A DNA stretch of 64,000 bases from Cobetia sp. L2A1 (GTDB lineage: Bacteria; Pseudomonadota; Gammaproteobacteria; Pseudomonadales; Halomonadaceae). Of this stretch, positions 42,811-50,316 are shown piece after piece. Position 1 is the first letter of the stretch; each line of letters opens with the position of its first letter. The notes beneath the pieces are model-generated. The model searched no databases and was not told the DNA's origin. It was given only the letters and a program-made list of their open reading frames with translations. The DNA is taken from the NCBI RefSeq assembly GCF_009796845.1, contig NZ_CP047025.1, forward strand, positions 2,294,001-2,358,000, given 5' to 3'. The position numbers and the translations under genes were made by a program.

Positions 42811-44036
42811 TGTCCCGCCCTGGCCTTATCCTGATTCTGATGGACGGCATCAGCAGTCAGCGCTTCACCGAGACGCGAGCGCGCCTGCCGCATCTTGATG
42901 CCCTTGCCAGAGACGGCCTGCTGATCGAGCGCCTGGGTGCCGATACCAATGCCAATTCGATGCCCGCGCGAGCGGGCGTCCTGACCGGGCAACCGGCCCA
43001 GGTGCACGGCATCTATTCCAACGGTATCCATTGCCCTGGAGCTGCATCTGACACCGACTGTCATGGCACAGGTGCCAACGTTACTACAGGGCATTTCCGC
43101 CCTGCAGCCGTCGAGGACCTGCGGGGTGAAACCCTGCTTGAGGCCGCGCGTGAGGACGGACTGCGTGTGGCAAGCTTAGGTTTCGGTCTGGCCCGCCCCG
43201 AAAGCTGTGACTGGTATCTGTCGCCCTGGTGGGAGGAAGGCGCCCTGCGCGCCAAAGGCATGACCGCGCCGCGTCTGAATCATTGGGATGCCCGCAATGA
43301 CGCTCTGATGCGCGCGATGAGCAACGACCAGCAACTGCTCAATGAGGCACTTTCACTGATCGAGCGTGAAACACCGGAGCTGGTACTGCTCGAACTCAAC
43401 ACCCCCGATTACTGCCTGCATGTGCATGGCAATGATGACGCGCTGGTCGATGGGGCCCTGATGATGGTCGATGCCCAGCTCGGCAGCCTGCTGGCCGGCC
43501 TTGCGGCCGCCGGCAAGCGCGAGGCCTATCACCTGTGCGTCTTCAGTGATCATGGTCATGCCCCGGTCCAGCAGGCACTGGTAGCGGACCGCCTGCTGCC
43601 GGATGTCGCGCTGCAATGTGATGGCGGCCTGTTACTGGTGGCCGGTGAAGATGGTGAGCGCCAACGCGAGCAGGCCGCACGCCTGGCCGAGTTCGGCGTC
43701 ATGCCACTCGAGGCGACCGACTTCCTGCCTCCGGACGTGAACCACATACAGCTCTATCAGGCACCGCCGGGCATGAGCTTCGAACCCGCCTGCAAGCATG
43801 CCCATCACGCAGAGCTGGTGGCGGCCCCCGGCTATGTCTCCACACATGGTTTCGGGCCAGGGGCTACGTCAGATCAGCGCTTCGCCATCCTGCATGGCCC
43901 TTCGGTGGCGCCGGGGGAACGCCTTGAACTCGAGTCACTGGCACTCCACCCGCGCCTACGCCAGGTGCTGGGCCTGCCGCCCCTCGGTGAGCACTCCACG
44001 CCACACCGAGCACGCGATCTTCAAGAGGTAAACTGA
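42810..44036 (+). CDS. Alkaline-phosphatase-superfamily hydrolase (NPP/phosphonoacetate-hydrolase-like)
   Basis: A 408-residue protein with the metal-binding frame of type I phosphodiesterase/nucleotide pyrophosphatases: ILILMDGIS (first Asp), the nucleophile region TNANSMPARAGVLTGQPAQV with a Ser or Thr, LNTPDYCLHVHGNDD (Asp and His), FSDHGHAPVQ (Asp-His) and a late VSTHGFGPG His. No signal peptide, so it is cytoplasmic. It is encoded between the binding protein and the permeases with one-base coupling. PhnA phosphonoacetate hydrolase and various phosphodiesterases share this fold. It may process an imported phosphoester or phosphonate before TmpA/TmpB act. Confidence 0.8.
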   Translation: MSRPGLILILMDGISSQRFTETRARLPHLDALARDGLLIERLGADTNANSMPARAGVLTGQPAQVHGIYSNGIHCPGAASDTDCHGTGANVTTGHFRPAAVEDLRGETLLEAAREDGLRVASLGFGLARPESCDWYLSPWWEEGALRAKGMTAPRLNHWDARNDALMRAMSNDQQLLNEALSLIERETPELVLLELNTPDYCLHVHGNDDALVDGALMMVDAQLGSLLAGLAAAGKREAYHLCVFSDHGHAPVQQALVADRLLPDVALQCDGGLLLVAGEDGERQREQAARLAEFGVMPLEATDFLPPDVNHIQLYQAPPGMSFEPACKHAHHAELVAAPGYVSTHGFGPGATSDQRFAILHGPSVAPGERLELESLALHPRLRQVLGLPPLGEHSTPHRARDLQEVN

Positions 44037-44037
44037 G

Positions 44038-44982
44038 ATGTGGGCAATGCTGTTGCAGCGCTGCCTGTATGGCGGCTTCACGCTGGTCTTCGTGGCCTGC
44101 GTGGTGTTCTGGGTGATCGAGATGCTGCCGGGCGACTTCTGCGTCAACTATCTGGGACGCAGCATGACTCCGATCAATCTCGCCCAATGCCGCGCCGAGC
44201 TGGGGTTAGAATCGCCGGTAACGACGCGCTTCGTCAGCTGGTGGGGGCAGTTGCTGAGTGGTGATTTCGGCACCTCGCTGACCAGTCGCGCACCGGTCAG
44301 CGATACCTTGATGCCGCGTCTGGCCAATACTTTGCTGCTGGGCGGCATCGCGACAGTGATGGCCATCCCGCTGGCTATCCTGCTAGGGCTGGTCGCGGCA
44401 CTCAAGCGCGATAGCTGGATCGACTCCAGCCTCTCCAGCCTGGTGCTGGTCGCCATGACGGTGCCGGAATTCATCAGTGCCACCCTGCTGACCCTGGTCT
44501 TCGCCATCTGGCTGCCGTGGTTCCCTGCCATCACCGTGGCCGGTGCCAATGAGAGCCTGTGGAACCTGCTGCCCGGTGCCTGGCTCCCCGCCATCACGCT
44601 GGCGCTGGTGGCCATGGCACACATGATGCGCATGACCCGCTCCAACACCATCAGCGTGATGGACAGCGACTTCATGAACATGGCACGCATCCGCCAGCTG
44701 CCGCGCTGGCGTCTGGTGATCCGTCATCTAGCCCCGGCCGCCCTGCTGCCGACCATCAGTCTGGCCGCCATGACCATCGCCTGGTTGCTGGGCGGCGTGG
44801 TGATCGTCGAACAGGTCTTCAACTATCCGGGGCTGGGGCGCCTGATGATCTCGGCCATCAATGACCGGGACATGCCGGTGGTGCAGGCCTGCGCGCTGGT
44901 GCTCTCCGTCACCTATGTACTGTGCAATCTGATCGCCGACATGCTGGTCATCGTGCTCAATCCCAAACTCAAGACAGCCTGA
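44038..44982 (+). CDS. ABC transporter permease (DppB/OppB type)
   Basis: A 314-residue membrane protein with six helices and the binding-protein-dependent permease fold: FVACVVFWVIEMLPGDF near the start, LIATVMAIPLAILLGLVAAL-like middle helices, and the EAA-like loop around MRMTRSNTISVMDSDFMNMA. VEQVFNYPGLGRLM is the typical late OppB motif. It starts one base after the hydrolase stop. It pairs with the DppC-type permease that follows. Confidence 0.9.
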   Translation: MWAMLLQRCLYGGFTLVFVACVVFWVIEMLPGDFCVNYLGRSMTPINLAQCRAELGLESPVTTRFVSWWGQLLSGDFGTSLTSRAPVSDTLMPRLANTLLLGGIATVMAIPLAILLGLVAALKRDSWIDSSLSSLVLVAMTVPEFISATLLTLVFAIWLPWFPAITVAGANESLWNLLPGAWLPAITLALVAMAHMMRMTRSNTISVMDSDFMNMARIRQLPRWRLVIRHLAPAALLPTISLAAMTIAWLLGGVVIVEQVFNYPGLGRLMISAINDRDMPVVQACALVLSVTYVLCNLIADMLVIVLNPKLKTA

Positions 44983-44989
44983 GTCACTC

Positions 44990-45889
44990 ATGAACGCTTC
45001 TTCCTCGACGATCGCACGCAGCCCGCGACTGGCCATGGCCAGCCTGCCGGGTCAACGTACCCTGGCGCTGCTGTGGGCCAATCGCCAGGGCCGTCTGGGC
45101 CTGGTACTGATCGGCCTGCATCTTCTACTGGCTATCGCTGGCCGTTGGCTGGCGCCCCATGACATCTCCGCGGGTGACAGTCTCGCCTCGCTGCTGCCCC
45201 CCAGTGCCGAGCATTGGCTGGGTACCGACCAGCTCGGCCGTGATGTCCTCAGCCGCACCCTGGCCGGGGGCCGCGAGGCCATCTTCACCTCACTGCCAGC
45301 CGCCGTGCTGGCCGTAGTATGGGGCAGCGCCTGCGGCATGCTGCTGGCCATCCTCGGCGGGCGGGTCGAGAACCTCGCCATGCGACTGGTGGACGCCCTG
45401 CTGTCGATTCCCTGGCTACTGTTCCTGTTGCTGGTCATCGGCGTGATGGGCCCCGGTCCGCTGGTCTTCATCCTGACCCTGGGCATCTTCTATGGCGTGG
45501 CGGTGGTGCGCGTGATGGTCACGGCATGCCGCGAAGTGCTGTGCCTTGACTATATACAGGCCGCACGACTGCGCGGCGACAGCCTGATGCGCCTGCTGTG
45601 GCATGAGATCAAACCCAACGTGCTCGACACGATCCTCGTCGAGCTGGCAATGCGCTGGTCCTGGGCATTGCTGGCCTTCAGCTCGCTGTCGTTTCTCGGC
45701 TTCGGCGTCTCACCGCCGACCCCGGACTGGGGTCTGATGGTCGCCGATGGCCGCGGCTTCATGTCCTTCGCGCCCTGGGCCGTGCTGCCGCCCATCGTGG
45801 CGCTGTCCAGCCTGATCATCGCCATCAATCTGGTCGCCGACACGCTGGCCAAGACACTGGGCATCGACCGCGCGGGGCGCCCCGAATGA
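44990..45889 (+). CDS. ABC transporter permease (DppC/OppC type)
   Basis: A 299-residue permease with N-terminal GRLGLVLIGLHLLLAIAGRW, the OppC motif HWLGTDQLGRDVLSR, and the EAA loop near CREVLCLDYIQAARLRGDSL. FLGFGVSPPTPDWGLMVADG is characteristic of the family. It starts 8 bases after the DppB-type gene and ends overlapping the upstream frame of the ATPase gene. Confidence 0.9.
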   Translation: MNASSSTIARSPRLAMASLPGQRTLALLWANRQGRLGLVLIGLHLLLAIAGRWLAPHDISAGDSLASLLPPSAEHWLGTDQLGRDVLSRTLAGGREAIFTSLPAAVLAVVWGSACGMLLAILGGRVENLAMRLVDALLSIPWLLFLLLVIGVMGPGPLVFILTLGIFYGVAVVRVMVTACREVLCLDYIQAARLRGDSLMRLLWHEIKPNVLDTILVELAMRWSWALLAFSSLSFLGFGVSPPTPDWGLMVADGRGFMSFAPWAVLPPIVALSSLIIAINLVADTLAKTLGIDRAGRPE

Positions 45890-45912
45890 CGCCGAATTCC
45901 AAAGGTCATGCC

Positions 45913-47865
45913 ATGACGGATAACGCCGTGATCTGCATTCGCGATCTCAATATCGGCTTCCATGATCGCCAGCAGACCTGGCGACCCGTGCTGCACGGTA
46001 TCGATCTGACCCTGGGCCAGGGCGAGATTCTGGGGCTAGTGGGCGAGTCCGGCAGCGGCAAAAGCACATTGGCCACGGCCATGCTGGGCCTGTTGCGTCG
46101 GGGAAGTCTGGTGCGCACTGGCGAGGTGAGTATCGCCACACCTGCGCCCGCCTCTTCCGCCACGGCTCACGATAAGAGGAGTCAAGACAAGGGCAGTCAT
46201 GACAGGAACAACCCTCTTCACGACAAATACAGGTCGCTGAGCTTTCATCATCAACCGGGGCGCTGGCTGGGCGAACTCAAGCTCGGACTGGTGTCCCAGC
46301 ATGCCGAAAAGGCCATGACGCCTCACCTCACGCTCGGCAGCCTGCTGTGCGAGACGCTGCTGTCACAGGGCGTGAAAGGCAAGGCGGCGCGCGAACAGCA
46401 GGCCGTGGCATGGCTGCGACGCGTCCACCTCCCTTATCCCGAAGTGCTGATGCAACGCTATCCGCACCAGCTCTCCGGCGGGCAGCAACAACGCGCCAGT
46501 CTGGCGTTGGCACTGGCGCAACGCCCGCGAGTGCTGGTGATGGATGAGCCGACCACCGGGCTGGATGCAAGCACCCAGAATGAGATTCTGGCGCTGTTGG
46601 CCTCGCTGCGCGCTGAGCTGGGGATGAGCATCGTCTTCGTCAGTCATGATCTGGGCGCAGTATCTCACCTGTGTGACCGCGTCGCGGTGATGTACGCTGG
46701 TCAACTGGTGGAGGTCGCCGCGACTCGCGACTTCCTGAGCGGGCCGCGCCACCCGTATGGGCATGCACTGGTGGCCGCGACACCGGGCAGTCAGTGCTAT
46801 CGACCTGACGCCGCGCTGGAAGGCACGCCGCCCCTGGTGGGAAGCGCCATCAAGGGCTGTGCCTTTGCACCGCGCTGTACGCGCGCCAGTGAATTGTGCC
46901 GTGACAGTGTGCCGGCCTGGCAAGGTCGCTACGCCTGCCATCATGCGCTGGAGAGTCATGAATCAGTGGAAAGAGCGCGTGCGGAGAGCGGAAAAAGTGC
47001 GGAAAGTGACGCAACGACCGATGAGCGGGCGGATAGCGTGAAGCGCGACTCGCAGCCAGCCACGTCACTGGACGCCGCGCCGCTGCTGGCCGTGGAGTCA
47101 CTGAATCTATGCTATCGCACGCCCGGCTGGCTGGCACGCCTGCGCGGTGAAGCGGCATCACTCACCGTCAGCGATGTGGCATTCTCGCTGCAGCAGGGCG
47201 AGACGCTGGCCTTGATCGGCGAATCCGGCAGCGGCAAGACCTCAATTCTCAAGGCGCTGGCCGGCCTGCTCTCCTCCGTTTCCGGGCAACTCAGTCTGCG
47301 TCAGGAGTCATTGGCGGGACTTGTCGCCGAGCGACGCCCGGTGCAGCGCCAGAAGATCCAATACATCTTCCAGCATGCCAGCACGGCACTGAATCCTCGT
47401 CTGACCGTGTTCGAATCCCTCGCGCCGGTGCTGTCTCGCTGGTTAGATCTCAGTGGAGATGTCGCCCGCCAGCGTGCCCAATCGCTACTGGAAGAAGTTC
47501 GCCTTCCCGCACTCTACCTGGACCGTCTGCCCAACCAGCTATCGGGTGGCGAGCAGCAGCGCGTCGCCATCGCCCGCGCGTTGGCCGCCGAGCCCGACAT
47601 ACTGCTGTGTGACGAGATCACCTCGGCACTGGATGTTTCGGTTCAGGCCACCATCATTCGCCTGCTGCAACGCCTCAAGCGAGAACGCGGCCTGAGCCTG
47701 GTCTTCGTCACCCATGATCTGGGGCTGGTCAGCCATTTCGCGGACCGCGTACTGGTGCTGCGCAACGGCCGCACCGAACACCTGGGAGATGTCGCAAGCC
47801 TCGCCAAAGCTAATCTGCCGCCGTATGTCCGGACACTGATGGAGGCCAAGCTAGTCGCGGCATGA
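45913..47865 (+). CDS. Fused dual ABC ATPase (DppD-DppF type)
   Basis: A 650-residue fusion of two ATPase domains. Domain 1 has Walker [12 protein letters not shown], signature [16 protein letters not shown], Walker [13 protein letters not shown], and a family C-terminal oligopeptide segment with [14 protein letters not shown]. Domain 2 has [27 protein letters not shown] and [13 protein letters not shown] charged insertion (about residues 80-115, with [15 protein letters not shown]) lies between Walker A and the Q-loop of domain 1. A Glu/Ser/Arg-rich linker of about 40 residues joins the domains. AAAGG lies 7 bases before ATG 45913; ATG 45886 overlapping the permease stop is an alternative. 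Confidence 0.88.
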   Translation: MTDNAVICIRDLNIGFHDRQQTWRPVLHGIDLTLGQGEILGLVGESGSGKSTLATAMLGLLRRGSLVRTGEVSIATPAPASSATAHDKRSQDKGSHDRNNPLHDKYRSLSFHHQPGRWLGELKLGLVSQHAEKAMTPHLTLGSLLCETLLSQGVKGKAAREQQAVAWLRRVHLPYPEVLMQRYPHQLSGGQQQRASLALALAQRPRVLVMDEPTTGLDASTQNEILALLASLRAELGMSIVFVSHDLGAVSHLCDRVAVMYAGQLVEVAATRDFLSGPRHPYGHALVAATPGSQCYRPDAALEGTPPLVGSAIKGCAFAPRCTRASELCRDSVPAWQGRYACHHALESHESVERARAESGKSAESDATTDERADSVKRDSQPATSLDAAPLLAVESLNLCYRTPGWLARLRGEAASLTVSDVAFSLQQGETLALIGESGSGKTSILKALAGLLSSVSGQLSLRQESLAGLVAERRPVQRQKIQYIFQHASTALNPRLTVFESLAPVLSRWLDLSGDVARQRAQSLLEEVRLPALYLDRLPNQLSGGEQQRVAIARALAAEPDILLCDEITSALDVSVQATIIRLLQRLKRERGLSLVFVTHDLGLVSHFADRVLVLRNGRTEHLGDVASLAKANLPPYVRTLMEAKLVAA

Positions 47866-47906
47866 CCCTCCTCCCTGTCCCGGCTGCGAATCACGCTCCC
47901 ACAACG

Positions 47907-47929
47907 AAAAAAGCCCACCAGTGGTGGGC
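47907..47929 (-). terminator. Intrinsic terminator (minus strand) of the second small-protein locus
   Basis: Minus-strand GCCCACC/GGTGGGC stem with a 3-base loop followed by six T residues. It matches the terminator at 36436-36458 in position and flanks. It lies about 40 bases after the convergent ATPase gene and probably stops the minus-strand message before it. Confidence 0.85.
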
Positions 47930-48040
47930 AGGGAATGTCGGGACAGGACATTCAGGACAGGAAAGCGTTTGAGAAAGGGTTCTGTGTTCCACAACAGGCC
48001 AGTGCTTCGGGACTGTTCAAAACACTTGCTCAAGCGTTCT
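47907..48040 (-). ncRNA. Structured 3' element or small RNA, copy B
   Basis: Read on the minus strand: a hairpin with arms 48025-48040 and 47962-47977, then CCTGTCCTGAATGTCCTGTCC, then the terminator. It aligns with the element at 36436-36546 over both arms, the spacer and the terminator. The apical loop is longer (about 47 against 23 bases). The stem keeps pairing with an A-T to G-C swap, and the terminator stem likewise. Confidence 0.4.
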
Positions 48041-48242
48041 TCTTTCCTACTGTTGGCGTTCTGGGGCTCTGACCGTCACGACGTATCACGCTTGGTCACG
48101 ACGGTCAGTAAGTACCACTAGCAACTGACAGGGGTAAGGCGATGGCATATAAGCATCCTTTACTGTCTTGCTGTCTTTGCAGGGCCAGCTTCACGAGATC
48201 AACCGGAGAAGACCCGACGTCGGTCTCACACGGTCATCCCCT

Positions 48243-48590
48243 TCAAGCGCTTTCGTTCAGTGCTTTCTCGACACGTGTTGCAGAGAAACTCTTGCCAGCA
48301 TCGTTGGTGTTGTCCACGGAATCACTCGCCAATGCACGAGTATTGCCCTGGATACCACTATTGCTGATGGAATGCTGAACACGGCCGGCAGCAGCACTCA
48401 TGCCACTATTGCTGAAACTCGTGTGATGCAGCGTTGCTTGATGTGTCGCCGGCTGGGCCTGACCCATGATGACGCTGTCGCTGAGAGCAGCACGGACACG
48501 TGCATCGGCAGCGCTGTCATTGGCATTGGCAACGCCAGTGGCTGCAACGGATAAGGCGGCGATAGCGAAAAAGGTATTGATGGTTTTCAT
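48243..48590 (-). CDS. Small secreted protein, paralogue 3 of 5 (family not recognised)
   Basis: A 115-residue protein with leader KTINTFFAIAALSVAATGVANA before NDSAADA. Shared blocks are ARVRAALSDSVI, SFSNSGMSAAAGRVQHSIS and NDAGKSFSATRVEKALNE. It is closest to paralogue 4 (both have DSAADARVRAALSD after the leader). AGGAG lies 7 bases before ATG 48590. His residues are unusually frequent in the middle (THQATLHHTS). Function unknown; a periplasmic or extracellular location is predicted from the leader. Confidence 0.8.
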   Translation of the reverse strand: MKTINTFFAIAALSVAATGVANANDSAADARVRAALSDSVIMGQAQPATHQATLHHTSFSNSGMSAAAGRVQHSISNSGIQGNTRALASDSVDNTNDAGKSFSATRVEKALNESA

Positions 48591-48681
48591 GATCATGCTC
48601 CTCAACACATGCAGTTTTGCATGGCGTTACGACTTGATGGTGATGGGTAAAAGGAAAGTGGCTGTCACTTCTCGATCGATA

Positions 48682-49032
48682 TCAGACGTTGCTGTCGCTC
48701 AATGAGTTCTGCACGCGAGTGGCAGAGACACTTTTGCCTGCGTCATTCGCGAAATCCTGGCTATCGCTAGCCACTGCACGAGACTCACCCTGGATACGCT
48801 CAGCGCTAATGGACTGCTGGACACGACCGGCAGCTGCGCTCATGCCAGTGTCAGCGAAGCTGGCCTGACGCAGCGCAGACGACTGAGCCGCAGGCTGGGC
48901 TTGACCGACAATGACATTGTCACTCAAGGCAGCGCGTACACGGGCATCTGCAGCACTGTCACTGGCATTGGCGGCGCCAGTAGCGGCAACAGACAGGACG
49001 GCAACGGCGAATAGGGTATTGATGGCTTTCAT
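48682..49032 (-). CDS. Small secreted protein, paralogue 4 of 5 (family not recognised)
   Basis: A 116-residue protein with leader KAINTLFAVAVLSVAATGAANA before SDSAADA. Shared blocks are ARVRAALSDNVIVGQAQPA, SFADTGMSAAAGRVQQSIS and NDAGKSVSATRVQNSLSD. AGGAG lies 7 bases before ATG 49032. It stands in tandem between paralogues 3 and 5, with gaps of about 70-90 bases, so the three may be one transcript or separate units from local duplication. Confidence 0.8.
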   Translation of the reverse strand: MKAINTLFAVAVLSVAATGAANASDSAADARVRAALSDNVIVGQAQPAAQSSALRQASFADTGMSAAAGRVQQSISAERIQGESRAVASDSQDFANDAGKSVSATRVQNSLSDSNV

Positions 49033-49103
49033 GGTCTTGCTCCTCGATAAATTCAGATGATCAGTTCAAGTCAGGGGGACTAGAGTGGCGTGATGGCCAG
49101 TTA

Positions 49104-49448
49104 TCAGACGCTGCTATCGCTCAGGGCGTGCTGTACACGGGTCGCGGCGACACTCTTGCCAGCATCATTGGCGACGTCATCACCGCGCAGATGCATGGAG
49201 CGATCATTGCCACGGATCAGGCTTTCATCGAAGGCGTACTGGAAACGGCCTGATGCGGTGCTCATGCCAGTCTCGGCGAAAGTTGCCTGAGCGGTCGGCG
49301 CCTGCTGCACAGCACCTTCAATCACGTGCTGGCTGACGGACTGCTGGACACGCTGCGCGGCCGGGCTGTCGTCTGCGGCGAGCGCGCTGGTGCTGACGGT
49401 GGCGAAAGCGATGGCGGCGATCAGTGTCTTGAGGTTCAGAGTTTTCAT
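49104..49448 (-). CDS. Small secreted protein, paralogue 5 of 5 (family not recognised)
   Basis: A 114-residue protein with leader LKTLIAAIAFATVSTSALA before ADDSPAA. Shared blocks are AQRVQQSVSQHVIEGAVQQA, TFAETGMSTASGRFQYAFD and NDAGKSVAATRVQHALSD. The first 40 residues are nearly those of paralogue 2, while the middle has diverged (YAFDESLIRGNDRSMHLRGD). AAAGGA lies 8 bases before ATG 49448. It heads the second locus. Confidence 0.8.
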   Translation of the reverse strand: MKTLNLKTLIAAIAFATVSTSALAADDSPAAQRVQQSVSQHVIEGAVQQAPTAQATFAETGMSTASGRFQYAFDESLIRGNDRSMHLRGDDVANDAGKSVAATRVQHALSDSSV

Positions 49449-50211
49449 TAGGATTTTCCTTTGATGTCCTGGGCGATGGTGCCCTTATGGTGATAAGGCC
49501 AGTCTTTGCTGTGCCTCGCTAACTTGTTACCAGACTAATATTTATCTCGGTACTTAACTAGCCATGCTACTGGAAGCTCACTGTTTCCCAAAAAGCAACT
49601 TCAGGTTCAGGCGAGGTTGGATGTCAGGTGAAGACCATCGTCCGAGACACTTTCCTCCAACAAGCATTGAATCGCTTTCGTATAATTATCGTACAACCTA
49701 GAGTGTGTAGATTTGCTGCAAGACACTCTGAAATTGCTGCTTGTAGAGGTGACTTCCCGCCTCTTTCCCTATCGACTTTAGTCACGACCCTCGAGAATCT
49801 TTCAGGCCACTTCCCTACTGCCTCATGACTCTGAAACCCGCTCCGTTGTGCTTGTAGACTAATACGCCGAGCGATTCATTCTGGATGCGGTCATTCGTCA
49901 AAAACTTTGGGATATCTTGACAAGCAACGGTGAGAATTCAGAAATTCCCTTTATAAAGCGCGTTTCCTCAATCCTCTGGAATGTGCACATTGTGGACGAT
50001 GGCGAACAGAAGACATATCCCCGCAGTGGAACAGCATTGATTCCCACAAGGAATCAATTGGCACTCATCTTGAATTCCTATCGAACGCTCCACGGATTGC
50101 TTCACCACAAGTCATGCAATATCAATCACTTGCGAAACCAATATGTCATGCAACCTTCATAGGCCCGTGATCCAGGCATGTCCACACGGACGCAATGACA
50201 GGGAAAAGACC
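49449..50211. other. Upstream region of paralogue 5, without a supported gene
   Basis: About 760 bases, AT-richer than the coding DNA around it. It contains the second copy of the 32-bp element (49667-49698) and the TAATACGC...TGGATGCGGT stretch near 49860-49900 that matches the region before paralogue 2. An 81-codon frame at 49917-50162 has no ribosome site and begins with TTG; I do not support it. Confidence 0.5.
49667..49698. repeat. Shared 32-bp upstream element, copy 2
   Basis: Starts TTGAA, contains GTATAATTAT and ends GTACAACC, matching 37544-37575 without gaps. It lies about 219 bases before the start of paralogue 5 on the minus strand. Confidence 0.45.
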
Positions 50212-50212
50212 C

Positions 50213-50254
50213 AAAAAAACGCGGTGCAATCCAGGGATTGCACCGCGTTTTTTT
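50213..50254. terminator. Strong bidirectional terminator
   Basis: ACGCGGTGCAATCC pairs perfectly with GGATTGCACCGCGT, flanked by A residues on one side and T residues on the other. It can therefore end transcripts on both strands. It lies downstream of the ADP-ribosylglycohydrolase gene. Confidence 0.9.
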
Positions 50255-50316
50255 CTACCTTGCTTCTCGCCCCTTGGCTTTTGGTCCCAGCTATCATGAT
50301 GCTGAATCATCAAGCA

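Noticed and set aside
36435..49448. Composite transposon bounded by the two similar loci
   Set aside because: Both ends carry related genes in the same direction, but I saw no transposase, no terminal inverted repeats and no target duplication. Gene duplication explains the similarity.
49917..50162. 81-codon frame upstream of the DraG-like gene
   Set aside because: Starts with TTG, has no ribosome site and lies in DNA that partly duplicates non-coding sequence near 37770.
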